IMG/VR virus record: IMGVR_UViG_3300006086_000043
Coordinates: 1 to 20,882 of that record
Direction: 5' to 3' (one strand)
Origin: a virus
DNA length: 20,882 nucleotides
The notes beneath the pieces were generated by a model. The model saw nothing but the letters and a program-made list of their open reading frames with translations. It was not told the origin of the DNA and made no database searches. Position numbers and translations under genes: made by a program. This document shows positions 7,705 through 14,580 of this stretch, piece by piece. Every line of letters begins with the position of its first letter. Position 1 is the stretch's first letter.

Positions 7705-8646
7705 CTAAATATAGGGAACTGCAATTTTGTTTAGAATTCGATATGGAACACCACTAACTGTAACAATATCATTGGGGGTGTATGTTATATCATTAGGACC
7801 AGTACCTGCATATAAACGTATACCGCTCTTAGATGTTATATCACCATGGAACTGGGTATTGTATGCGACACCTAAAGGCAACAATGATGTAGAGTATGTC
7901 AAGTCTGCGTTGCAACTAGCATTACCAGTATCAGCCAGTGGATTCGTTGTGGCAACTTTATTACCAACTCGCCAATCGAGTGCAGGGCGTGTAGCTGTAG
8001 CTCCAGTAGATAAGTTGGTGATTATTTTAGGAATCGACCATTTACCTGTAGTATTTGCAGGTGTAGCGCTATCGTAAATACTACCACCATAGATGTTACA
8101 ACAGGAAACTATAGGTGAGTATGTATTAGAGGCATCATCTAAATAATCTGAGACACCGTAATCTACCTCAGAGAGTATCGTAATTGCCTGAACAGCACCT
8201 GTTGCTTGTGACATTGTAGCCAACATAAAGTGGTGTTTAGAAAAACTTAAATGCACTAGGAGTGGAGCATTCGCACTATTAGATACACCATTTAGATTAC
8301 TTTGCGTGAGTATAGTCTGGGCACTAGAACTGGTACCTGCAAAAGTGTCTGTACTACCAAATGCAGATGTTTTACTGAACAATACAGTCACAACACCTAG
8401 TCCTGTAAAACGTATATATTTATTCTGAGAATTTACTGTACTGTTTGGTACCATGAGTGTACTTGAATCGACAAAAGTCCAAGCATCCGACGCAGCATTG
8501 CCCACTAATTTAGATCCTGTAACACTAAGTTGGCCCGCACTCGCAGTACCTGCAGCAGCTAATGTATTACCCTGCATGATAGACATAATTGCAGCGTAGA
8601 CTTGTGTAGGCGCACCCCAAGTATTAAATTTTAAGACAGCGTACAT
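7705..8646 (-). CDS. Tandem paralogue 2 (313 aa), probable virion protein
   Basis: Start ATG follows AAGGAG with ideal spacing. The opening MYAVLKFNTWGAPTQVYAAI and the middle PLLVHLSFSKHHFMLATMS near residues 122-140 align by eye with the other array members. The NKYIRF segment near 77-82 corresponds to their K-rich KY(V/I) strand. The C-terminal part is diverged: LLPLGVAYNTQFHGDITSKSGIRLY replaces the LMPFG...LSNVYL block and continues into IVTVSGVPYRILNKIAV. This pattern of conserved N-terminus and variable C-terminus is typical of duplicated virion proteins adapting to different partners, but this is inference. Confidence 0.72.
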   Translation of the reverse strand: MYAVLKFNTWGAPTQVYAAIMSIMQGNTLAAAGTASAGQLSVTGSKLVGNAASDAWTFVDSSTLMVPNSTVNSQNKYIRFTGLGVVTVLFSKTSAFGSTDTFAGTSSSAQTILTQSNLNGVSNSANAPLLVHLSFSKHHFMLATMSQATGAVQAITILSEVDYGVSDYLDDASNTYSPIVSCCNIYGGSIYDSATPANTTGKWSIPKIITNLSTGATATRPALDWRVGNKVATTNPLADTGNASCNADLTYSTSLLPLGVAYNTQFHGDITSKSGIRLYAGTGPNDITYTPNDIVTVSGVPYRILNKIAVPYI

Positions 8647-8648
8647 AG

Positions 8649-9569
8649 TTACTCCTTAGCTACTAGTAAGGTATTACCAGCGGTTGTTGTCCAACTCACA
8701 TACGTTTTACCATTAATAGTATTCTCAATAAGAGACCCTGCGAATGCAGTAGATGTAGCATAAATATCTGCCAGTTTGGACGTTTCAGATTCACTGGATG
8801 TTGACGCAAAACCTACTTCGTAAATTTGTGCAGACGTACTAGCACCACTACGCCACTGTTTACCACTATCTGGTAAGGTTATTGTTTGAGATTGTGCACC
8901 TCTAAACACAAAATAGGCTTGAGCAACATAACTACCTACAACAGGCGCAATGCCATTTGTGTAGCTTAATGTGGTAGGCTCCATAATAAGAGCAGAACCA
9001 CTACTCTGCGTCCAATCTTTAGCAAGTACAACTGGCATTAAAGGTCCAGCATCACTATATAGCGTGTCTGAAGTTATTTGATCTACAACGCCCGCAATTA
9101 GACCATTAGTACCTGCAGATGTTAATGAGGCTCCAGTAAGACGCTCTAACATGAAAAGCATGTGTGAAGGTGTAATGCTAACGTGTAGCATTACATAACC
9201 AGTTTTCGCAACTACACTGCTATCACAAATATTTGTAGTGGTGGCTACTGTCGTACCGTTTACTGTAATAGTATTGGTATTTGCACTTGCATCACCTAAC
9301 ACTAATTGCAATATATTAGTTGCAGTAGATATAGCAACAAACTTGCTCTTGTTTGTACGTGCTGTTATAGGTGAGCTAGCTACTAAGTAACTGCCAGCGC
9401 TTTGCCTAACGAGTGTCCATCCGTGCGGTACTGTATTTGTGATTGAAGCACTTGCTGTAATGCCTGCAGGTAGTGCTGTAGGATTTGTTGTGCCTGATAA
9501 TAATGAGGCAATAACAGACAAGACTTGAGCTTCTGTCCAGTTAGATGTGAACGGAATTTTAGCATACAT
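8649..9569 (-). CDS. Tandem paralogue 1 (306 aa), probable virion protein
   Basis: First of the four in transcription order. The ATG at 9569 has AGGT 7 bases upstream and lies 9 bases after the stop of the nuclease-like gene. The family opening is MYAKIPFTSNWTEAQVLSVIASLLSGTTNP. HGWTLVRQ near residue 49, NKSKFVAIS near 73-81, VMLHVSITPSHMLFMLERL near 125-143 and AGVVDQITSDTLYSDAGPLMPVVL near 158-181 correspond to the conserved blocks of the other members. The C-terminus (KTYVSWTTTAGNTLLVAKE) is its own. No enzyme motif. Likely a virion protein by composition and company. Confidence 0.74.
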   Translation of the reverse strand: MYAKIPFTSNWTEAQVLSVIASLLSGTTNPTALPAGITASASITNTVPHGWTLVRQSAGSYLVASSPITARTNKSKFVAISTATNILQLVLGDASANTNTITVNGTTVATTTNICDSSVVAKTGYVMLHVSITPSHMLFMLERLTGASLTSAGTNGLIAGVVDQITSDTLYSDAGPLMPVVLAKDWTQSSGSALIMEPTTLSYTNGIAPVVGSYVAQAYFVFRGAQSQTITLPDSGKQWRSGASTSAQIYEVGFASTSSESETSKLADIYATSTAFAGSLIENTINGKTYVSWTTTAGNTLLVAKE

Positions 9570-9578
9570 AAAATATAC

Positions 9579-10088
9579 CTAGTTTTCTTCGTTGTTTAAA
9601 AGAAATCGTGTTCTACGCTTTATAGTCCTTTTTGATTCACCGCCTCTCCATGCTACCTTGAGAAGTAGTCTCAATTTGTTTTCTTTGCACATCTTGTGTT
9701 TCTTTGCATTGATAACAACTTTAATAAATCCGTTGCTGGTGAGTATCATAACACCAGCACCAGTTTCTTTGCAATCTACACGTAATCGTTCTTCTAACTT
9801 GGCATATACGGCTTCGGTAACACAGAAGTAAAATGAATTAACGTGTTCCAAATACTCTCGCCACTTCGAGTCAGTGTTGTAATCTGCAACGCACGATTTG
9901 GTCTCGATACCAACATAATGACCTTTCGTATTTAACGCAAAAACGTCGAGTCGGCGCTTACCCCACGGTAATACACCAAGCTCAACGTAACAAGAGTAGG
10001 TTTTATGTGCATAGTGCTCAACAGCGGCACGTTTCAAAATATCGGCAGTAGTACGCCGTTCACCCGGTGGTTTCTTTTTTATAATCAT
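9579..10088 (-). CDS. MmcB-like PD-(D/E)XK nuclease-fold protein (169 aa)
   Basis: The central segment matches the MmcB DNA-repair family pattern (GRRxDV...VEVKSS..D...D.KW..Y...D.FYF). Here it reads WGKRRLDVFALNTKGHYVGIE followed by TKSCVADYNTDSKWREYLEHVNSFYF. With the chosen ATG, D48 and E62-T-K64 form the PD-(D/E)XK metal site; E36 may be the helix glutamate. The C-terminal 45 residues are strongly basic (SKRTIKRRTRF), fitting DNA binding. A GTG at 10097 would overlap the upstream TGA and add 3 residues; ATG 10088 is preferred, although the SD is weak. It follows another PD-(D/E)XK-like gene. Whether it nicks DNA, as MmcB is thought to in repair, or only binds it, is not known. Confidence 0.72.
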   Translation of the reverse strand: MIIKKKPPGERRTTADILKRAAVEHYAHKTYSCYVELGVLPWGKRRLDVFALNTKGHYVGIETKSCVADYNTDSKWREYLEHVNSFYFCVTEAVYAKLEERLRVDCKETGAGVMILTSNGFIKVVINAKKHKMCKENKLRLLLKVAWRGGESKRTIKRRTRFLLNNEEN

Positions 10089-10093
10089 AATAT

Positions 10094-10567
10094 TCACATA
10101 AAGAATAGGTTCATCTTACCAGTACCGCGAAGAGGATTCAATTTATCTATTTCAGCATTCAATTGTGTCTTCTTCATGTATGCCCAATTCTTAGGCATCT
10201 TCAATCTAGTGCCATCAGACTTCATTAACAGCAGCACGAATTTGAAACCCATCTTATGTGCGGCAATTGCCTTAGCGCAGGTCATTGAGAATCCACGCTT
10301 AGTATTACTCAACAAACCTAAAGTATGTTCAGATTTCACTTCTACAATCAATCGCCTATGTGCGATGTACATATCAGGATAATAATCTCTAAAACGATTA
10401 CCATACTTATAGCGGACAATAGGAACCGTCTCACACTCACAACGAATTTCCTCAGCTTTAAAACCACTGTTCATAAGATAGGTCAATGCTTGAGGTTCGT
10501 AACCTTGCAGTTCTAACCGTCTTGTACCTAACATAACAACACGCTTTTTATACTTATCTTTCTTCAT
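10094..10567 (-). CDS. PD-(D/E)XK endonuclease-like protein (157 aa)
   Basis: The core is YGNRFRDYYPDMYIAHRRLIVEVKSEHTL, residues 55-83, a clear PD-(D/E)XK nuclease signature with D65, E76 and K78. The segment ELQGYEPQALTYLMNSG at 19-35 resembles the QGYE..AL..L motif seen in small virus-encoded homing-type or VSR-like nucleases, where its Glu (E24 here) joins the active site. K/R-rich N- and C-termini suggest DNA contact. ATG 10567 is preceded by GGTG. Its stop overlaps a possible GTG of the following nuclease-like gene. Candidate roles are a free-standing homing endonuclease, host-DNA degradation or recombination; the sequence does not decide. Confidence 0.72.
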   Translation of the reverse strand: MKKDKYKKRVVMLGTRRLELQGYEPQALTYLMNSGFKAEEIRCECETVPIVRYKYGNRFRDYYPDMYIAHRRLIVEVKSEHTLGLLSNTKRGFSMTCAKAIAAHKMGFKFVLLLMKSDGTRLKMPKNWAYMKKTQLNAEIDKLNPLRGTGKMNLFFM

Positions 10568-10583
10568 ACAGACACCATTAAAA

Positions 10584-10976
10584 TTACTGAGACTTTTTGG
10601 CAGCTTTCAACAGAAATTTAAGATCTGGTTCAATCATTTCTTTGGCTTTCTTGAAAGATATTAGTATTCGCTCTCTTAAATGCTTCTCGGGATAACTGTG
10701 TAGCAGTTCTTCCACATCCATACTATAGTAGTGCACTATCTGCAATTGTTTATCTTTGAAGTAGCGGAACTCACCAAGCTTCTTGCCGACAGTGCCTGCT
10801 ATTCCAGCTTCTTCAAAAGCCTCTTTAGCTGCACTAGATCGCTTATCTAAATCAGGTTCTACACCACCTTTAGGAAATACCCATTTCTTGCCATTACTGC
10901 TACGCACTAATATTACTTGACCTTCATACACAGGCACTACACCACTTTGTATTCTAGGTTCTACTGAGATTAGCAT
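10584..10976 (-). CDS. NUDIX hydrolase (130 aa)
   Basis: NUDIX enzymes hydrolyse nucleoside diphosphates linked to another moiety. The NUDIX box is visible at residues 37-59, GGVEPDLDKRSSAAKEAFEE then AGI, after WVFPK at 32-36. The metal-binding E52, E55 and E56 are present. Two usual positions differ: the first Glu of GX5E is L43, and the Arg of RE is K51. Both are seen in some diphosphoinositol-polyphosphate/ApnA-type members, so activity is still likely. Substrate cannot be named. Start ATG follows AGGA and lies 4 bases after the TAA of the HD gene, implying coupled expression. Confidence 0.88.
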   Translation of the reverse strand: MLISVEPRIQSGVVPVYEGQVILVRSSNGKKWVFPKGGVEPDLDKRSSAAKEAFEEAGIAGTVGKKLGEFRYFKDKQLQIVHYYSMDVEELLHSYPEKHLRERILISFKKAKEMIEPDLKFLLKAAKKSQ

Positions 10977-10980
10977 AGTA

Positions 10981-11568
10981 TTAAATCCTATCTTTTAAAA
11001 TATCTGCGATGTTTTGTTCTGCTCTAGGTTGTAGACGTTTCTTTCCATAGTCTGTATGGTATAACTGCTTACCTACAAGTGAACGAAGAAATTCATATCT
11101 AGGTGCCATACTGTCTAAGCAGTACTCATCTTTTATGTTAGCATTGGCTTTATGCAGTAAATCAGATGAGGAGAAACAATACATATCAATATCTAATACA
11201 GCCTTACATAGTGCTGTACTTGGAATATGGAACTGCGTGTTACGAATTATAGTTTCAGCAGTAGCCGCATCTTCATCCAATTCATAATACAATCTATAAC
11301 GATATTGCAATGTCTTCAACACTCGGTACATAAGGGCTACAGATTGTTTTTCGTTATCATCACTACCTATGTTGTATACAATATCGTGAAATAACCATGC
11401 TAATTGTTGAGCACGATTCCATTTGAATTCATCTGATGGTATAGATTTAGCTATTTTAACACCATCAATAATATGATTCCAATTATGGTATACTCTGTGG
11501 GTTTGTTGATAGTAAGACCTAACTGAAGTCAAAAGCATAACGTATTTGTTGTCATCAAAAATTTCCAT
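10981..11568 (-). CDS. HD-superfamily metal-dependent phosphohydrolase (195 aa)
   Basis: The protein fits the family of small predicted HD phosphohydrolases with the pattern YHNWNHI...LAWLFHDIVY...NE..S. H28 and H32 lie in VYHNWNHI at 27-33, the HD doublet is H61-D62 in LFHDIVYN, and D71-N72-E73 with S76 follows. VLDIDMYCFS at 124-133 and the downstream DEY...RYEFLRSLV match the family's LD.D...LG...Y...R.EY block. The substrate is unknown, perhaps a nucleotide, given the NUDIX and tmk neighbours. Start ATG has GGGGT upstream and overlaps the previous gene by 14 bases. Confidence 0.85.
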   Translation of the reverse strand: MEIFDDNKYVMLLTSVRSYYQQTHRVYHNWNHIIDGVKIAKSIPSDEFKWNRAQQLAWLFHDIVYNIGSDDNEKQSVALMYRVLKTLQYRYRLYYELDEDAATAETIIRNTQFHIPSTALCKAVLDIDMYCFSSSDLLHKANANIKDEYCLDSMAPRYEFLRSLVGKQLYHTDYGKKRLQPRAEQNIADILKDRI

Positions 11569-12220
11569 GGCTACCCCAATCAGTAAATAGTGTTAACCTA
11601 GACAAGAGCGAAGCTAGAGCCCTTGAATCTTTTGTGTCTATCAGAACGTCATACATACCACTGTCTTTTAAAAACAATGTGGTACCTATAAAAGATATTG
11701 AGCTCCGATATTGCGTTTTCAGTTTAACAACATGTTCTTGTACAGCAGAAGCCCTATATCTAGGACTCGCCTCTTTAAACATATTGTTGTCTTTAGCTAA
11801 ATAGTTATCTAGTTCAACAATATATGGCAACAATGAAAGTAAAAATGAAATACGATCTGCATTGAATACACGATTGCGCATTGTAACGAATTGGTATCTT
11901 GGAATTATTGCGAATGGTGTTTTAGGACCCATATCAAAAATAGCCCAAGAACTATTTATCGACAACACACCATTTCTACGAAACACAGGATTAAGACCTT
12001 GATTCATCACCTCTAGTAGTTTAACTTCTCGACTGTCTAGCGTCACAATATCGAAGTCCAACACTTCATCGGAAGTAAGGTTTAAGTATCTTTCAAATTC
12101 TAGGCATGTGTCAACTGTGTTCTGATTAGATACAACATAATAAATACCATCAGTCGATACAATATCCTTAAATCGAACTACTCTAACCCATGGAGCGTAC
12201 ATGCTAGGATTATAGTTCAT
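11555..12220 (-). CDS. Hypothetical protein (221 aa)
   Basis: Not recognised. Start ATG overlaps the stop of the SprT-like gene (TAATG), with GGA upstream, so translation is coupled. The product is soluble-looking, mixed alpha/beta, without Cys pairs or transmembrane segments. Visible pieces include PWVRVVRFKDIVSTDGIYYV at 10-29, a beta-rich centre (SSWAIFDMGPKTPFAIIPRYQFVTMRN) and a helical hydrophobic stretch ISFLLSLLPYIVELDNYLAK near 124-143. It sits in an accessory cluster of peptidase, HD and NUDIX genes, but this does not define a function. Confidence 0.72.
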   Translation of the reverse strand: MNYNPSMYAPWVRVVRFKDIVSTDGIYYVVSNQNTVDTCLEFERYLNLTSDEVLDFDIVTLDSREVKLLEVMNQGLNPVFRRNGVLSINSSWAIFDMGPKTPFAIIPRYQFVTMRNRVFNADRISFLLSLLPYIVELDNYLAKDNNMFKEASPRYRASAVQEHVVKLKTQYRSSISFIGTTLFLKDSGMYDVLIDTKDSRALASLLSRLTLFTDWGSHGNF

Positions 12221-13635
12221 TATCGAATCCGTTTTAGAATCTCAGCCATTAAAGTTGTTTGAGATAATGTGATAATATCGAAATACTGTGCAGCTAATCG
12301 TGCATATCGTTCGGGTTCAACGCGTCCTGCGAAATCACTGTTATAGATACGTGCGATTTTATTTATAGCGCTATCATTACTCATTTTGTTTTTCAAGATA
12401 GATCGTGTAGCGTCAAGCCAATCACCACCTGCCAATATAGCTTTATCTGGAATATCATACCAGCTTTTCAACACATAGTCGAAATCACTGTCATTGAAAC
12501 CTTTTGATTTAATTGCGCTACGTGCAAATTCCATATCATAGGTATTAGTTTCTTTAACACCAAGATTCATAAAGATATTTGAAACATACGCAGCCTTACC
12601 TAAATATAAATACTTGGCACATGCTTTAGTCATATTCTCCACACTTGGTTTAACATCTACAGGCGCATCACGTTCAATACGCTTATACACTGTAGGTTTA
12701 AATCCACTAAGCATTTTATCTGTGATGAAGTTCAACTTTGTTTTGATATGTACGGAATCAGCGTGTGCAACTTTAGGCATTAACTTGTCTGCAGGTCTAC
12801 CTCGAACAATTGGATCTGCCTTAATAGCGAGAGAGTTCTGCGTAGTGCCATATTCATAAGCACTTGGCATGTACCCTGCAAGATTCAATGATTCCAAGAT
12901 ATTGATAGGATCAAACGGTGTATAGCTCCAGAAACCCAACTTACCTCTACTTAATTGATACGTGGCAAGATAAATAGTTTCTTGTGATTCAACAATATGA
13001 TAATCTTCCTGTTTAACCGTTAGCAATATCTTATAACCAAGAGCATTAATACGGTGCATTTCTTTTACGAACATTGGCCCATGTCCAGCGTTACGATAAG
13101 AGTCATCGCCAGCCAAGTATCGAACATTGTTTAGTACATGGATCATTTCATGTATAACAACGTGACAAAAGAATGGTACATCAGTCATTGAAGAAGGATG
13201 ATACCACATAACGTGGTTAAATTTGCCTGTCTTTAGATTGGTCCTACCTCCAGCCATACCTTCAACACCTTCGCGTGTAATACGACGGAACTTAATGTCA
13301 GTAGGTAATTCGTTGTTAAATAGTTTAGCGTTGTAAAAATTGTACACGCGGCGAATATCCGCTTCCTTACAAGGCAAGGAGAGTCTAGGATACATATCGT
13401 GGTCATACTTCAACAAAACACTATTTGTAAGTAAATGCTTTAATTCGGATTTTGATAGTTTGAAAGGTATATCCAGTTCATCTTCATGTACTACTGTAAA
13501 ATTCTTAGCCACACCAAATATTTCATTGCGCTTTAGTGTGAGTTCAAATTCTGGGTGATGATCGTTATATTTAACACGTTTATCACCCGTATACTTATAC
13601 CAAGTGTATGCAGAAGATGAAATGGATATTAACAT
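12220..13635 (-). CDS. SprT-like zinc metallopeptidase with long C-terminal extension (471 aa)
   Basis: SprT/Spartan-type domains cleave proteins in DNA-protein crosslinks in cellular organisms. The domain covers about residues 91-205: RRVYNFYNAKLFNNELP at 95-111 is the typical entry helix, HEMIH at 162-166 gives the HExxH zinc site, and H185 in AGHGPMFVKEMHRIN supplies the third ligand. The catalytic Glu is E163. The N-terminal 90 residues and the 265-residue C-terminus are unassigned; the latter contains no obvious zinc knuckle. The SD upstream of ATG 13635 is weak (GGTACC). The role in the phage could be removing proteins from DNA or processing a virion protein. Confidence 0.85.
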   Translation of the reverse strand: MLISISSSAYTWYKYTGDKRVKYNDHHPEFELTLKRNEIFGVAKNFTVVHEDELDIPFKLSKSELKHLLTNSVLLKYDHDMYPRLSLPCKEADIRRVYNFYNAKLFNNELPTDIKFRRITREGVEGMAGGRTNLKTGKFNHVMWYHPSSMTDVPFFCHVVIHEMIHVLNNVRYLAGDDSYRNAGHGPMFVKEMHRINALGYKILLTVKQEDYHIVESQETIYLATYQLSRGKLGFWSYTPFDPINILESLNLAGYMPSAYEYGTTQNSLAIKADPIVRGRPADKLMPKVAHADSVHIKTKLNFITDKMLSGFKPTVYKRIERDAPVDVKPSVENMTKACAKYLYLGKAAYVSNIFMNLGVKETNTYDMEFARSAIKSKGFNDSDFDYVLKSWYDIPDKAILAGGDWLDATRSILKNKMSNDSAINKIARIYNSDFAGRVEPERYARLAAQYFDIITLSQTTLMAEILKRIR

Positions 13636-13670
13636 GATGGTGGTACCAAATAAAATAGAATTAATCTAAA

Positions 13671-14348
13671 TTATTGTACCTTTAGGGACAGGTTTAGAGG
13701 AGCTATTACATTTCTAATATTAAGTAATTCGGCAAGCAACTTATCTACAGATACGTTTAACTTACGAGCTAGAGTTTCGTTGCCTATTATATCAGACTCA
13801 TCCATCAACCAAACAGCAGCATGTGTCCATAATTCTTCGTGCCAAGAATACAGTTCGGTATTACCACGAATAATCTTCAAGTAAGAAGTACCGTTTACTT
13901 TACTTAATTCTGTACGCAAATCGTACATGCGAAACCAATTGTTGAATTCTTTAAATCCTGAATTTGATTCACCAGTAAGTAACTTATGAGCAAGAATAGC
14001 CGCATTTAGAATGTAAGCATAATCAGTATATGGTAATATCTGCTCTAAAATGGTAGATCTAAAATAAAGTGGAGTGAAGATATTGTACACACTATGCGAT
14101 ATACCTTCTAGTACATGATTCATGCTAGTTGACTCTTTCACAGAGAAATCATTGCATCGAAATACATTGGTTCTAAGTTCATGGAGAACAGGCGTTATCA
14201 TACGCTCGGAAGTGGCTCTAGCGGCTACATTCTTGTAATATTGCATAGGTAGCTTAGTTTTACCTGACATAGGTACTAGTATATTAACACCAGGTTTAGC
14301 TTGTAATGAATTATATATAAAATTAAAGCGTTGTGGTAGTACAAACAT
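13671..14348 (-). CDS. Hypothetical protein (225 aa), first gene after the structured leader
   Basis: Not recognised. Its start ATG at 14348 is preceded by an excellent SD (AAGGAG, 14356-14361) and by the structured element at 14370-14496, so its translation may be regulated. The protein appears largely helical, with no Cys cluster, P-loop or membrane segment. Visible segments are PLYFRSTILEQILPYTDYAYILNAAILAHKLL near 93-124 and WHEELWTHAAVWLMDESDIIG near 169-189, followed by a helix that could be an HTH (ETLARKLNVSVDKLLAELLNI, 191-211). The HTH idea is weak. It opens the enzyme block containing SprT, HD and NUDIX genes. Confidence 0.72.
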   Translation of the reverse strand: MFVLPQRFNFIYNSLQAKPGVNILVPMSGKTKLPMQYYKNVAARATSERMITPVLHELRTNVFRCNDFSVKESTSMNHVLEGISHSVYNIFTPLYFRSTILEQILPYTDYAYILNAAILAHKLLTGESNSGFKEFNNWFRMYDLRTELSKVNGTSYLKIIRGNTELYSWHEELWTHAAVWLMDESDIIGNETLARKLNVSVDKLLAELLNIRNVIAPLNLSLKVQ

Positions 14349-14369
14349 AGTTAATCTCCTTTAAAAGCT

Positions 14370-14496
14370 CTTTGGAGGTGACTCTAGCTAAATGATTATC
14401 GGAAACGAATTGCCTGCCTTCGAATACAGGATGTGCCACCGTGCCAATTCGCCTGTGCTCCGCAGCACTCACATATAACTAAAGCCACCTACAAAG
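14370..14496 (-). ncRNA. Candidate structured leader RNA / riboswitch-like element
   Basis: Read on the minus strand, 14496-14479 and 14387-14370 form a closing stem of 18 positions with 17 pairs (two G-U, one U-C mismatch). Inside are a 5-bp hairpin GTGCT/AGCAC with a GCGG loop (14468-14455), a 7-bp stem CGAATTG/CAATTCG (14451-14445 with 14412-14406), and directly stacked on it a 4-bp CCTG/CAGG hairpin (14430-14427 with 14416-14413) with a TTCGAA-containing loop. The 3' closing strand contains CCTCC, which could instead pair with the SD GGAG of the gene starting at 14348. This is the architecture of a translational switch. It does not match a riboswitch class I know. A 49-codon GTG ORF (14323-14472) overlaps it and is the alternative explanation. 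Confidence 0.6.
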
Positions 14497-14520
14497 AAAT
14501 TTTATTAATATTTATTTACA

Positions 14521-14537
14521 CTTATTATAGACAAAAG
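14521..14537 (-). promoter_or_regulatory. Candidate promoter motif upstream of the structured leader
   Basis: Minus strand CTTTTGTCTATAATAAG, with a perfect TATAAT at 14529-14524, matches 14 of 17 bases of the motif before tmk. It lies just downstream of a terminator and 25 bases before the structured element, where a new transcript should begin. Its CTTTT is part of the terminator's T-tract, so that part of the match may be coincidental. No -35 hexamer is visible. Confidence 0.42.
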
Positions 14538-14571
14538 AAAAGGCACTGAGGATTGCTCCAGAGTGCCTTTT
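14531..14571 (-). terminator. Intrinsic terminator after the fibre-protein genes
   Basis: A perfect 10-bp stem AAAAGGCACT/AGTGCCTTTT (14538-14547 with 14562-14571) has a 14-base loop and is followed on the minus strand by TTTTCTTTT. It lies 9 bases after the stop at 14581 and closes the structural block. The A-tract on the other side could also make it work for plus-strand transcripts. Confidence 0.88.
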
Positions 14572-14580
14572 ACAATGCTA

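Larger units (their letters stand above)
14349..14580. other. 232-base intergenic region with control elements
   Basis: This is the longest gap between clear genes in the window. It contains, in transcription order, the intrinsic terminator, an AT-rich segment with the TATAAT motif, the 127-nt structured element and the SD of the next gene. It therefore divides the structural block from the enzyme block. Confidence 0.8.

Noticed and set aside
14395-14475. tRNA-like sequence (TTCGAA in a loop)
   Set aside because: TTCGAA and a short CCTG/CAGG stem recall a T-arm, but there is no 7-bp acceptor stem, anticodon arm or CCA-compatible end on either strand.
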